Shown: positions 7,364 through 14,539, counted from the first letter of the stretch. The stretch: 17,774 nucleotides of DNA from Zoogloeaceae bacterium (GCA_031290955.1 JAISLJ010000064.1:1-17774); one strand, 5' to 3'. The notes: generated by a model from the letters alone, not told the origin. A program made the numbers and translations.

Positions 7364-9637
7364 TTACGCGACGCTCCATGCTGGTTGCGGGAGACGCCCC
7401 GCTGGTCGCGGGGAACGCCCCGCCGGTCGCGGGAATGCCCCGTCGGTTGGGGGCGTTCCCCCGCGCTGATCCCCTCGCCCCCTTGGGGGGAGAGGGTGCC
7501 CCGAAGGGGCGGGAGAGGGAGTCCTTTCATACGGAGCGAAGCGACGGTAACTTTTTTCACCGCTCCGGCAGAACAAACGCGCAAAGAAAGACTTGCGGCG
7601 CTTCGCGCCGGAGGGTGGACGCCCTCTCTCGCCCCTGCCGGGGCACTCTCCCCCGCCAAGCGGGGGAGAGGAAGGCAGCCTCTTCAAAATTCTGTACGCA
7701 GGAAGCGGAGTTTCCCGCGGGTTGCGGGGCGTTTCCTGTTGATTGCGGGGGATTCCCTTTTGGCGGCGGGGCGTTTCCCTGTATTGATCCCCTCGCCCCC
7801 TTGGGGGGAGAGGGTGCCCCGAAGGGGCGGGAGAGGGAGTCCTTCCATACGGAGCGAAGCGACGGTAACTTTTTTCACCGTTCCAGCAGAACAGCCGCGC
7901 AAAGAAAGACTTGCGGCGCTTCGCGCCGGAGGATGGACGCCCTCTCTCGCCCCTGCCGGGGCACTCTCCCCCGCCAAGCGGGGGAGAGGAAGGCAGCCTC
8001 CTCAAAATTCTGAACGCAGGAAGCTGGCTTGTGGCTTTGTCGGAAGAGAAATTCCCCCTTTCCCTCTCCCCCTTCGGGGACGCGGGGATTGTTTCCGTGG
8101 GCGGCGGTTGTTCCGTGTCGGTTTCCGGAGAAAATTGCTGTCCGCAGGACTCCTCGTCGGTTCCGGGCGGCGCTTGTTTTTCGCCGGGTTCTGCGCCGTC
8201 GCTTCCGGGAGAGGATTGGCGTCCGCTGGCGGATGGGTCGAAGGCGTCGCGGATGGCGTCGGCGAAGAGGTTGGCGGCAAGCACCAGGGTGAACATGAAC
8301 AGGAAGGAAGCGGCAAGCGTCCACCACACCACGGGTTCACGGCCCAGTTCCATGCGGGCATTGTTAATCATGGTGCCGAAACTGATCATGGCGGGATCAA
8401 CACCAATGCCGATGTAGGAGAGCACGGATTCCGTGAGGACAAGGGCGGAAAAATCCATGACGAAGGCGATCACCACGATGTGCGAGAGATTGGCAAGGAT
8501 GTGGCGGCCAAGGATGCGGTGCGCAGGCACGCCAAACGCCTGGGCGGCCTGGATGTATTCGAGTTCGCGGAGCTTCAGGGTCTCGCCGCGCAGCAGGCGG
8601 GCAAGGCTGGTCCAGCTCGTCATGCCCAGGATCAGGCACAGGGCGAGCAGGCGCGCGTCGGCGCGTTGGGCCGCCGTGGAAAACCAGTCCGGATGCGTGT
8701 CGATCAACACCTGCATCATGAGCACGGAAGCCGCAATCAGGAGCACGCCGGGAATGGAATTGAGCACCGTATAGATGTACTGGATGAGATCATCCACCCA
8801 GCCCTGGAAATAACCCGCCGCAATGCCCATCACGATGGCAATGGGCAAGGTGACGAGCGTGGTCACAAGACCGATCACCAGTGCGGTGCGAATGCTCTTC
8901 AGCACGAGATAAAAGACATCCTGCCCCACCTTGTCCGTGCCGAACACGTGATACACACCGGAAAGCGCGAAGAGCGGGACGAAGAGGAGACAGAGCGCAA
9001 GGAGCATGCCCCAAACGCCATTCCAGGCGAACCTTGGCGGCGGTAACAAGCGGCGCGGCCTCCACAGGAAACGCGCGGCGGCACCAAGGGAAATCCCGCG
9101 GCGGCGAGAGAAAAGGAAGGCAAGCGGGAGGAAGATCGCCACCCAGAGCAGGAGACCCTGCACGATGCCCCGCGCCACACGCTTGGCGATATCCTTCCCA
9201 TGCGCCGCTTCCTCCGCCAGATGCGCGCCGCCGTGGACAAGGCGCGGATAGACGCGGGTAATGCCCTCCGCGCTTTCAACGGTTTCCATCGCGTGGGAAC
9301 GGATGGCAAAAGGCGCGGAATACGTCTTCTCATGCCCGGTGCGCAAATGCGCAAGAAGGGCATCGAGCACGGAAAAGACCTCGACGCCATACAAGGTCTC
9401 GCCCTGCCCCGGCGCATCCGGCAGGCGGGGCCGGTAGTGGAGGGAATCCAGCAGGCCTACCAGCAGGAAGGCAAAAAGGAGCGTCGCGGAACCCGTGGCC
9501 ACGGCGCTTTTCCCCAACTGCCGCCAGGCGCGCAACAAGGGCAGGGAAGAACGCGAATACACACCCAGTCCGCCCGCAGCAAACACCAGGAACCAGAGAA
9601 GAAGATCAGACCAAAGGAGGACAGGCTGGAAAGACAT
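7364..9637 (-). CDS. Oligopeptide-type ABC importer permease (DppC/YejE-like) with a repeat-derived C-terminal extension
   Basis: A 757-residue open frame from the ATG at 9637. Residues 1-230 hold four membrane segments (about 10-27, 48-64, 160-178, 209-228) and a soluble loop, 65-158. The conserved permease core is about 245-460, with the ATPase-docking EAA loop near 358-383 (EYIQAAQAFGVPAHRILGRH). The normal family end is reached at ADAIRDAFDP (residue 468, about 8234). A further 290 residues rich in Arg, Pro, Gly and Ser follow, encoded by the 240-bp repeats and the 21-bp minisatellites. No stop intervenes until 4 nt before the ATPase start, so ribosomes should make the tail. The start lies 17 nt after the stop of the first permease and has no good Shine-Dalgarno, which suggests coupling. 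Longer upstream starts would overlap that gene. Confidence 0.85.
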   Translation of the reverse strand: MSFQPVLLWSDLLLWFLVFAAGGLGVYSRSSLPLLRAWRQLGKSAVATGSATLLFAFLLVGLLDSLHYRPRLPDAPGQGETLYGVEVFSVLDALLAHLRTGHEKTYSAPFAIRSHAMETVESAEGITRVYPRLVHGGAHLAEEAAHGKDIAKRVARGIVQGLLLWVAIFLPLAFLFSRRRGISLGAAARFLWRPRRLLPPPRFAWNGVWGMLLALCLLFVPLFALSGVYHVFGTDKVGQDVFYLVLKSIRTALVIGLVTTLVTLPIAIVMGIAAGYFQGWVDDLIQYIYTVLNSIPGVLLIAASVLMMQVLIDTHPDWFSTAAQRADARLLALCLILGMTSWTSLARLLRGETLKLRELEYIQAAQAFGVPAHRILGRHILANLSHIVVIAFVMDFSALVLTESVLSYIGIGVDPAMISFGTMINNARMELGREPVVWWTLAASFLFMFTLVLAANLFADAIRDAFDPSASGRQSSPGSDGAEPGEKQAPPGTDEESCGQQFSPETDTEQPPPTETIPASPKGERERGNFSSDKATSQLPAFRILRRLPSSPPLGGGECPGRGERGRPSSGAKRRKSFFARLFCWNGEKSYRRFAPYGRTPSPAPSGHPLPPRGRGDQYRETPRRQKGIPRNQQETPRNPRETPLPAYRILKRLPSSPPLGGGECPGRGERGRPPSGAKRRKSFFARLFCRSGEKSYRRFAPYERTPSPAPSGHPLPPRGRGDQRGGTPPTDGAFPRPAGRSPRPAGRLPQPAWSVA
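7386..7466. repeat. 21-bp (7-codon) minisatellite, array 1
   Basis: About four imperfect units of 20-21 bp of the form GCGGGGAACGCCCCGCCGGTC. In the permease reading frame they encode a heptapeptide repeat with proline every seven residues (TPPTDGA, FPRPAGR, SPRPAGR, LPQPAWS). It lies directly next to 240-bp copy A. Confidence 0.65.
7467..7706. repeat. 240-bp repeat element, copy A
   Basis: It is about 97% identical to 7785-8024 (about 8 substitutions, no indels), offset by exactly 318 bp. Its two ends (about 7470-7520 and 7622-7675) are imperfect inverted repeats rich in CTCTC, GCCCC and GGGGCA blocks. A GGCGC-TTC-GCGCC hairpin lies inside, so the element resembles a small non-autonomous mobile or REP-like unit. 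It carries no transposase. Confidence 0.8.
7707..7784. repeat. 21-bp (7-codon) minisatellite, array 2
   Basis: Three to four imperfect 21-bp units beginning GCGGGGCGTTTCC or GCGGGGGATTCCC lie between copies A and B of the 240-bp element. In frame they give heptads with proline every seven residues (RETPRRQ, KGIPRNQ, QETPRNP, RETPLP). The unit is related to array 1. Confidence 0.65.
7785..8024. repeat. 240-bp repeat element, copy B
   Basis: Direct repeat of copy A with the same terminal inverted structure. Together with array 2 it makes a 318-bp period, which is 106 codons, so the permease frame stays open and both copies encode nearly the same peptide (residues about 541-615 and 647-721 of the permease). 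Copy B is nearer the genuine permease end. Confidence 0.8.
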
Positions 9638-9654
9638 GGGCAGGTATGGGCAGG

Positions 9655-10635
9655 TCACTGGAAGCGGATGCGCGGGTCCACAAGGGTGTAGGAGATGTCG
9701 GTGAGGATCAGCCCGACGATGTACAGGACAGAACCAATGAAGACCATCGCCCGCACCACGGAGAAATCCTGCGCCAGGATGGCGTCGATGGTATAGCTCC
9801 CCAAACCGGGAATGCCAAAGAAGGATTCCATGAGCAACGCGCCCATGAAAAGCGTCGGGATCACCACCACCACGCCCGTCAGGATGGGGATCATGGCGTT
9901 CTTGAGGATGTGGCGGAAAAAGATGCGTGTCTCCGGCAAGCCCTTGGCGCGGGCCGTGCGCACATAGTCGCGGGCGACTTCCTCCAGGAAGAAGGCGCGA
10001 TACCAGCGGATGGAAGCGCCTGCGCCGCCTACCACGCCGATCATCACAGGCAATACCGCGAAGCGCCAGGCATCCGCCAGTTCCTCGCTGAAACCGGAAA
10101 TCGGCGCCAGAAGCCAGACCTTGGCGAACAGGTATTGCCCGCAAATGATATAGAACAGGCCGGGAATGGACATCATCCCCACAGAGACCACCACGCCCCA
10201 GAAATCCAGCCGCGTGCCGCGGAAAAAGGCGAAGAGGAGGGCGAAAGTGACTGCGGAGAGGAGTCCCAGCAGAAAGGTAGGCAGCGCAATGGCAAGCGAC
10301 GGCCCCATGCGGGAGAGGATTTCCCGGGCGATATCCCGCCCATCCTCCGCCGCGCCGAAATCGCCCCGGAACATGCGGATTGATTTCACGTGGAAGATGG
10401 TATCCGTCACCTTGGCGAAGCCCTGGGCCTTTTCGTTCCAGAACAAGGGCCGGTCATAGCCCCGCTCGGCCTTCCAGCGGGCGATGGCCTCCGGCGTGAC
10501 GCGCTTCGCGCCCAACTGCATCCGCGCCATGTCGTCCGGCGTATTCACCAGGAAGAACAAGGCGAAGGTCAACAGGTTCACTCCCAACAAAATGGGCACT
10601 GCGTACAAAAGACGGCGCAAGATATAAGTCAGCAT
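9655..10635 (-). CDS. Oligopeptide-type ABC importer permease (DppB/YejB-like)
   Basis: A 326-residue inner-membrane protein of the binding-protein-dependent permease family. It begins MLTYILRRLLYAVPILLGVN, the usual first helix and start of DppB/OppB proteins. A periplasmic region with GYDRPLFW lies at 35-105. About five more membrane segments follow between 112 and 315. The EAA loop at about 223-246 (DYVRTARAKGLPETRIFFRH) would contact the ATPase. The C-terminus DISYTLVDPRIRFQ is typical. It is first in a three-gene minus-strand operon with the second permease and the double ATPase. The set resembles yejBEF or dpp-type peptide importers, but the substrate cannot be told and no periplasmic binding protein is in the window. 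Confidence 0.93.
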   Translation of the reverse strand: MLTYILRRLLYAVPILLGVNLLTFALFFLVNTPDDMARMQLGAKRVTPEAIARWKAERGYDRPLFWNEKAQGFAKVTDTIFHVKSIRMFRGDFGAAEDGRDIAREILSRMGPSLAIALPTFLLGLLSAVTFALLFAFFRGTRLDFWGVVVSVGMMSIPGLFYIICGQYLFAKVWLLAPISGFSEELADAWRFAVLPVMIGVVGGAGASIRWYRAFFLEEVARDYVRTARAKGLPETRIFFRHILKNAMIPILTGVVVVIPTLFMGALLMESFFGIPGLGSYTIDAILAQDFSVVRAMVFIGSVLYIVGLILTDISYTLVDPRIRFQ

Positions 10636-10643
10636 GGGATGTG

Positions 10644-10673
10644 GTTATAAACCATTCCAGGGGAAAAGGACAA
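10644..10673 (-). promoter_or_regulatory. Promoter of the ABC importer operon
   Basis: On the minus strand there is a -35 TTGTCC (10668-10673), an 18-nt spacer and a -10 TATAAC (10644-10649). The -10 ends only 8 nt before the permease ATG, with no Shine-Dalgarno between, so the transcript from this promoter would be leaderless or nearly so. Confidence 0.55.
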
Positions 10674-10727
10674 TTGTTCATGCGAAATTGCAAATCAGAA
10701 GATGGAAGACGGAGGGAAAGGGAAAAT

Positions 10728-10841
10728 GCCCTGCCCGGCCAAGGCATCCCACGGGGGAGCATCCTGCTCCCCCGTGGGATGGACAGGGCGGCAGGATGCC
10801 GCCCCCACCTTGGGGACACCGCGCAACAACGGGACGCCCGT
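10728..10841. repeat. Cluster of four hairpins with trinucleotide loops in the kinase/ABC intergenic region
   Basis: The 314-nt gap 10636-10949 holds no gene but contains four palindromes in a row. H1, 10745-10781, has 17-bp perfect arms (CATCCCACGGGGGAGCA) and loop TCC. H2, 10786-10804, has 8-bp arms (GGGCGGCA) and loop GGA. H3, 10803-10815, has arms CCCCA/TGGGG and loop CCT. H4, 10829-10841, has arms ACGGG/CCCGT and loop ACG, flanked by two copies of CGCAACAACG. GCCCTG (10728-10733) and CAGGGC (10784-10789) can extend H1. There is no T-tract, so it is not a standard terminator. REP-like element or RNA structure are both possible. Confidence 0.75.
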
Positions 10842-10949
10842 CCGCAACAACGCGCCAAACCGCCAACATTTCGTCACTTTCCGGAGCACAGCGGCGCAGA
10901 AATCCACTGGCGCTTGTTTGTGCGATGCCCTTCCCTCCCGCCGCTTTGC

Positions 10950-12275
10950 CTAACGCAGGCGCTCCCTGCCGTAGGCGGCTCTTTGCTGGCTTTGTTGCGC
11001 GAGGATGCGGTTGGCGGCGCGCAGGCGGTCGATGACGCGGGAGATGAGGGTTTTCTGCATGCGTTCCTGAAGTTCATCAGAAGAAAGCACGAGTGCCGCG
11101 CTGCGGATTTCGAGGAACTGACAGGGTTCCAGGGTCGTGACCGTGGCATGCCGCCCGCTCGAATCATTGTGCAGATAGGCCATCTCGCCCACGACCTCGC
11201 CGCCCTCCAACTGGCAGAGCGCCTTGCCGCCCACGGAGACTTCCACGCGACCGCTGACCAGCACGCCAAAGTGATTGTCGTTGACCCCCTCGGCGAAAAT
11301 GATGACTTCTGCCTCGACCTCGCGCCAGATGGAAAGCCGCAGCAGTTCCCAAAGCTCGATGCACTCGAAGTCGGCAAAGATTTCCAGCGCGCGCAGGGCG
11401 CTGAAGTGGGCTTGATCCACATCGCCCGAATCTTCGTCGTCCTTGTCCACAAGTTCAAAGCGCACGGCGGATAATTCCTTGGCGAATTCGGCGCCGTTCT
11501 TGTAGCGATTGAACAGATCCTTTTCCATCGCCTTCTTGACGATGGTGTCCAGCGTCGCGGGCAGGTTTGGGTTGAGTTGCGTGACGCTCGGCACATCCGT
11601 GTTCAGGACCTTGTAGACGAGCGTCGCCTGGTTCTTGGCCTGGAAGGGCAGGCGTCCGGTCAGCATCTGGAAGAGCAGCACGCCGAGCGAATAGAGGTCG
11701 GTCTTCTGGTTCAGGGGATGCCCCTTCACCTGCTCGGGCGACATGTAGGCGGGAGAACCCATGCCCATGACGAAAGTGGATTCCTGGTTCCGGTTCTTGT
11801 GGATGTTGAGCGCCAGCCCGAAATCGGTGATCTTGGGATTGTCGTCCTTGTCCAGCATGATGTTGGCGGGTTTGACATCCCGGTGGATAACGCCCTGGTG
11901 ATAGGCGTAGTCAAGCGCCAGACAACACTTGAAGATGATGCCAATGACCCTGTGCATGGGCAGCAGGCGCTCGATATGGCAGAAACGCTCCAGCGACTCG
12001 CCCTGCACGTATTCCATGGCAATGTAGGCGCGCTTCTCCTCGACAACCGCGTCGTACACCCGCACGATGTTGGGATGCACCAGCCGTCGCGCCACGGTGC
12101 CCTCGGTGCGAAAGAGCTTGCGGAGCCTCCGGGAGACTGCGGCGTTGCCCCGATCGAAATCGACCAGCTTGACGGCGACCTGCTGGTGCTGATCCGGGTC
12201 TTCGCACAGATAGACGATGGCCGTGGCGCCCTTGCCCAATTCCTGGAGAATGCGATATTTCCCGATCGTTTCCAT
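10950..12275 (-). CDS. Ser/Thr protein kinase with C-terminal cyclic-nucleotide-binding domain
   Basis: A 441-residue soluble protein. Residues 7-270 form a Hanks-type kinase: glycine loop GKGATAIVY (14-22), catalytic Lys36 in VAVKL, HRDVKPAN (131-138, catalytic Asp133), DFG (151-153), activation-segment SPAYMSPEQ and DLYSLGVLLFQMLTGRLPF. All catalytic residues are present. Residues about 295-415 form a cNMP-binding beta-roll with a recognisable phosphate-binding cassette, GEMAYL then SGRHATV (Glu364, Arg375). There is no transmembrane segment or PASTA repeat, so this is a cytoplasmic kinase that could be gated by a cyclic nucleotide. The ATG has CAGGG 8 nt upstream. It is divergent from grpE (123-nt gap). 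Substrates are unknown. Confidence 0.92.
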   Translation of the reverse strand: METIGKYRILQELGKGATAIVYLCEDPDQHQQVAVKLVDFDRGNAAVSRRLRKLFRTEGTVARRLVHPNIVRVYDAVVEEKRAYIAMEYVQGESLERFCHIERLLPMHRVIGIIFKCCLALDYAYHQGVIHRDVKPANIMLDKDDNPKITDFGLALNIHKNRNQESTFVMGMGSPAYMSPEQVKGHPLNQKTDLYSLGVLLFQMLTGRLPFQAKNQATLVYKVLNTDVPSVTQLNPNLPATLDTIVKKAMEKDLFNRYKNGAEFAKELSAVRFELVDKDDEDSGDVDQAHFSALRALEIFADFECIELWELLRLSIWREVEAEVIIFAEGVNDNHFGVLVSGRVEVSVGGKALCQLEGGEVVGEMAYLHNDSSGRHATVTTLEPCQFLEIRSAALVLSSDELQERMQKTLISRVIDRLRAANRILAQQSQQRAAYGRERLR

Positions 12276-12340
12276 CCTGATACCCTGCCCGCTTATGATT
12301 TTGATGTTCGGGGAATTTTAGCAATATGCCCGGTAAAAGT

Positions 12341-12367
12341 CTTGAAAAAATTTCCTTTCGGCCCCAT
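12341..12367 (+). promoter_or_regulatory. Sigma-32 heat-shock promoter of grpE
   Basis: The -35 CTTGAAA (12341-12347) and -10 CCCCAT (12362-12367) are 14 nt apart and match the sigma-32 consensus (CTTGAAA and CCCCATNT) almost perfectly. The grpE ATG follows 31 nt after the -10. Confidence 0.88.
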
Positions 12368-12398
12368 AGAAGAAGAGTCGATTAGGAGATTTATCCAC

Positions 12399-13073
12399 AT
12401 GAACGAGCATTTTGAACCCACGCAGGAAGTACCTCAACCCGCAAGCCCTGCGGGCGCACAGACGGACTCTCCGGCAAAGGCGGCAGGCAACAAGGCCAGG
12501 GACGAGGAGATTCCATTCGTCACGGTGGGCGCGCCAGGCGCCGGGGAGACCGCAAACATCACGGCGGATTTGTCCGCGCTCGACGCGAATGCGGCTCTGA
12601 ACGAGGAAATCGCCCGTCTGCGCCAGCAACTCACGGAACGGGAGGATGCCTGGTTGCGCGCGCGAGCCGAAGCCGAAAACGCGCGACGGCGCGCGCAGGA
12701 AGACCTTGCCAAGGCGAGCAAGTTTGCCATCGAGAAATTCGCGGGTGAGCTTCTGGCGGTCAAGGATAGCCTGGAGGCCGCGCTGGCGAGTGAAAAGCAG
12801 AGCGCCGCAGACCTGAGGAGCGGTGTGGAACTCACCCTGAAGCAACTCGTGACCGCCTTCGAAAAAGCTGCCCTGAAGGAAATCAACCCGGTCGGCGAGA
12901 AATTCGACCCCAATCTGCACCAGGCCATCCAGGTGGCGCCCAGCGACCTTGCGCCCGATACCGTGGCGCAAGTGCTGCAAAAAGGCTACCTGATCGCCGA
13001 GCGCGTCCTGCGCCCGGCCATGGTGCTGGTCTCCAAAGGGCCTGCGGACGGCAAACCCGCGAGCGGACAGTAA
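12399..13073 (+). CDS. grpE: Nucleotide exchange factor GrpE
   Basis: A 224-residue co-chaperone that releases ADP from DnaK. It has a disordered acidic N-terminus (1-60), a long coiled-coil from about 62 to 125 (EEIARLRQQLTEREDAWLRA), a four-helix region, and the C-terminal beta-domain with the family signature from GEKFDPNLHQAIQV (166-179) through KGYLIAERVLRPAMVLVSK. The start is chosen for AGGAG (12384-12388), 10 nt upstream; the longer open frame upstream is antisense to the kinase and not real. Expression should be heat-inducible from the sigma-32 promoter in front. The usual partner dnaK does not follow; a convergent cyclase gene ends 97 nt downstream. That gap holds a weak GCCGC-GACA-GCGGC hairpin but no clear terminator. 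Confidence 0.96.
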   Translation: MNEHFEPTQEVPQPASPAGAQTDSPAKAAGNKARDEEIPFVTVGAPGAGETANITADLSALDANAALNEEIARLRQQLTEREDAWLRARAEAENARRRAQEDLAKASKFAIEKFAGELLAVKDSLEAALASEKQSAADLRSGVELTLKQLVTAFEKAALKEINPVGEKFDPNLHQAIQVAPSDLAPDTVAQVLQKGYLIAERVLRPAMVLVSKGPADGKPASGQ

Positions 13074-13169
13074 TTTCCCAAACGGCAGTCCCGCAGACGC
13101 ATTGCCGCGACAGCGGCCCCAAAACATGCTGTTCGCCATTGTGGCGCTTCGCGCGGGTGCTGCCGCTGG

Positions 13170-14420
13170 TTATCCCCTGCTGTCAAGCCAAGTGACGTTG
13201 CTTGGAGGTCCTTCTGCGCCTGTTGTTTCGGCGTGGCCCCAGTCGTTGTCGAGAATCTGGTTCCGGCCGCCTTTCTTGGCGAGGTACATGCGTCGGTCGG
13301 CGATTTCGACCAGGCGATGGCGATCCGGGACTTCGTCGCGCAGGCGTTCGGCGATGCCGATGCTGGCCGTCATGGTGCGGCCCAGGTGTTGTCCCAGTCC
13401 GGACTGGAGCAGGCGGGTCAGGGCCGCGCGCGCGTGGCGGACATGCGTGTGCGGCATGATGACGAGGAATTCCTCGCCGCCCCAGCGCACCAGGATATCC
13501 CCGGAACGCAGCATCTGGCTGATCGTTGCCGCCGCGTTCTTGAGCACGATATCCCCGGCCTCGTGGCCGGATTGGTCATTCACCGTCTTGAAATGGTCAA
13601 GGTCGATGAAGGCGAGCGCGATCGGGGTGTTGCTGCGCAGGGAGTTGCTGAATTGCATCTCCAGCAATTCCTCGCCGCTGCGCCGGGTGAAGACCCGCGT
13701 CAGCGGATCGTGCGCCGCTTGCCGCACCAAGGCCAGCATCAGCGCCAACTGGCTCATGCTGGAGAGCATGGAAATGCCCGCCAGGATCGTGAGCAGCCAG
13801 ATGTCGCCGCCGAACGCCAGGATCCAGTCGGACACGGGCGCATGCGACCAGTTGACGAAGCCTGCGAGACACTGGGCGACCAGGATGGGGAACGCAAAGA
13901 TGAGGCTCTCCAGCGCCGTCAGCGGAAAGATGGCAAGGCAGCTCAGGAAGACGAACGGCAGGAAGGAGTAACCGATCGCGATGACAGCCGAGGCGCCTTC
14001 CAGTTGGAAGGGCGAGAGCGCGATGTGGGAAGCGAGGAAGAACGAGGCCGGGACCAGGGCCAGGATGCCCATGGCGCGGTAGGCGTCCCGGATGCGGCTG
14101 TTGGGCACGTAGAAATACACCAAGGCGAAAAGGGCAAGGCTGACCAGGAGGCGAAGCCCGAAGAGATAGAGCCACAGCGCAAACGGGAAGAATACATAGT
14201 CGATGACGCTCCACAGGGGCGTGACGAGTGCGAAGAGCAGGGCGATGAAGCGCGCCCGGTTGCCGATCATGGAGGCGCGCCGGGAAGCGAGCAGGGGCAG
14301 GTGGCGAAATGGCGAGAGCAGGGAGGGAAAATCGCCGGGCAGCAGCTCGCTTGCGATCAGGGATGTCGCCCACCTGAGAAACGAGGATTCCTGCTCGGAA
14401 TCAGACGCATCGTGAGACAT
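13170..14420 (-). CDS. Membrane-anchored GGDEF diguanylate cyclase
   Basis: A 416-residue protein that should make cyclic di-GMP from two GTP. Residues about 55-232 hold six or seven membrane segments with short loops and no recognised sensor motif. The GGDEF domain spans about 235-390, with DPLTRVFTRRSGEE, metal-binding Asp273 in FIDLDHFKTVND, the active loop RWGGEEF (GGEEF 314-318), and MYLAKKGGRNQ at the end. The I-site RSGD (305-308) lies exactly five residues before GGEEF, so product inhibition is expected. The start at MSHDASDSEQ is preferred because GGAAAG precedes it; an in-frame ATG at 14486 overlaps the putative promoter. It is monocistronic on the minus strand. Confidence 0.92.
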   Translation of the reverse strand: MSHDASDSEQESSFLRWATSLIASELLPGDFPSLLSPFRHLPLLASRRASMIGNRARFIALLFALVTPLWSVIDYVFFPFALWLYLFGLRLLVSLALFALVYFYVPNSRIRDAYRAMGILALVPASFFLASHIALSPFQLEGASAVIAIGYSFLPFVFLSCLAIFPLTALESLIFAFPILVAQCLAGFVNWSHAPVSDWILAFGGDIWLLTILAGISMLSSMSQLALMLALVRQAAHDPLTRVFTRRSGEELLEMQFSNSLRSNTPIALAFIDLDHFKTVNDQSGHEAGDIVLKNAAATISQMLRSGDILVRWGGEEFLVIMPHTHVRHARAALTRLLQSGLGQHLGRTMTASIGIAERLRDEVPDRHRLVEIADRRMYLAKKGGRNQILDNDWGHAETTGAEGPPSNVTWLDSRG

Positions 14421-14457
14421 GGTCTTTCCGACAGCGGATGAAAAGAATAATTTGGGC

Positions 14458-14486
14458 ATTCTATGACATCGCATCCCAAAGGGCAA
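14458..14486 (-). promoter_or_regulatory. Probable promoter of the diguanylate cyclase gene
   Basis: On the minus strand there is a -35 TTGCCC (14481-14486) and a -10 TAGAAT (14458-14463) with an ideal 17-nt spacer, 37 nt before the chosen ATG. It lies just past the ftsX terminator, as expected for a separate transcription unit. Confidence 0.6.
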
Positions 14487-14506
14487 TGGTTTTGCGATTG
14501 TCGGTT

Positions 14507-14539
14507 AAAAAAGCGCCGGACGGCATTTGCCGTCCGGCG
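14507..14539 (-). terminator. Intrinsic terminator of the ftsYEX operon
   Basis: A 12-bp perfect GC-rich stem (CGCCGGACGGCA at 14514-14525 and its complement at 14528-14539) with a 2-nt loop. On the minus strand it is followed by C and six T (14507-14512). It lies about 160 nt after the ftsX stop. That interval contains only a small GCTGCC-TAT-GGCAGC hairpin (14677-14691) and no convincing gene. Confidence 0.88.

Noticed and set aside
7386..8024. CRISPR array
   Set aside because: The repeats are 21 bp contiguous minisatellites and 240-bp units without spacers, and no cas genes are present.
5693..9046. 1117-codon open frame on the plus strand
   Set aside because: It is antisense to the ABC ATPase and permease and crosses the repeats; there is no family-like sequence and no start signal.
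9638..10144. Upstream extension of the second permease frame to 10144
   Set aside because: It would overlap the first permease gene by about 490 nt in another frame and has no membrane-protein character.
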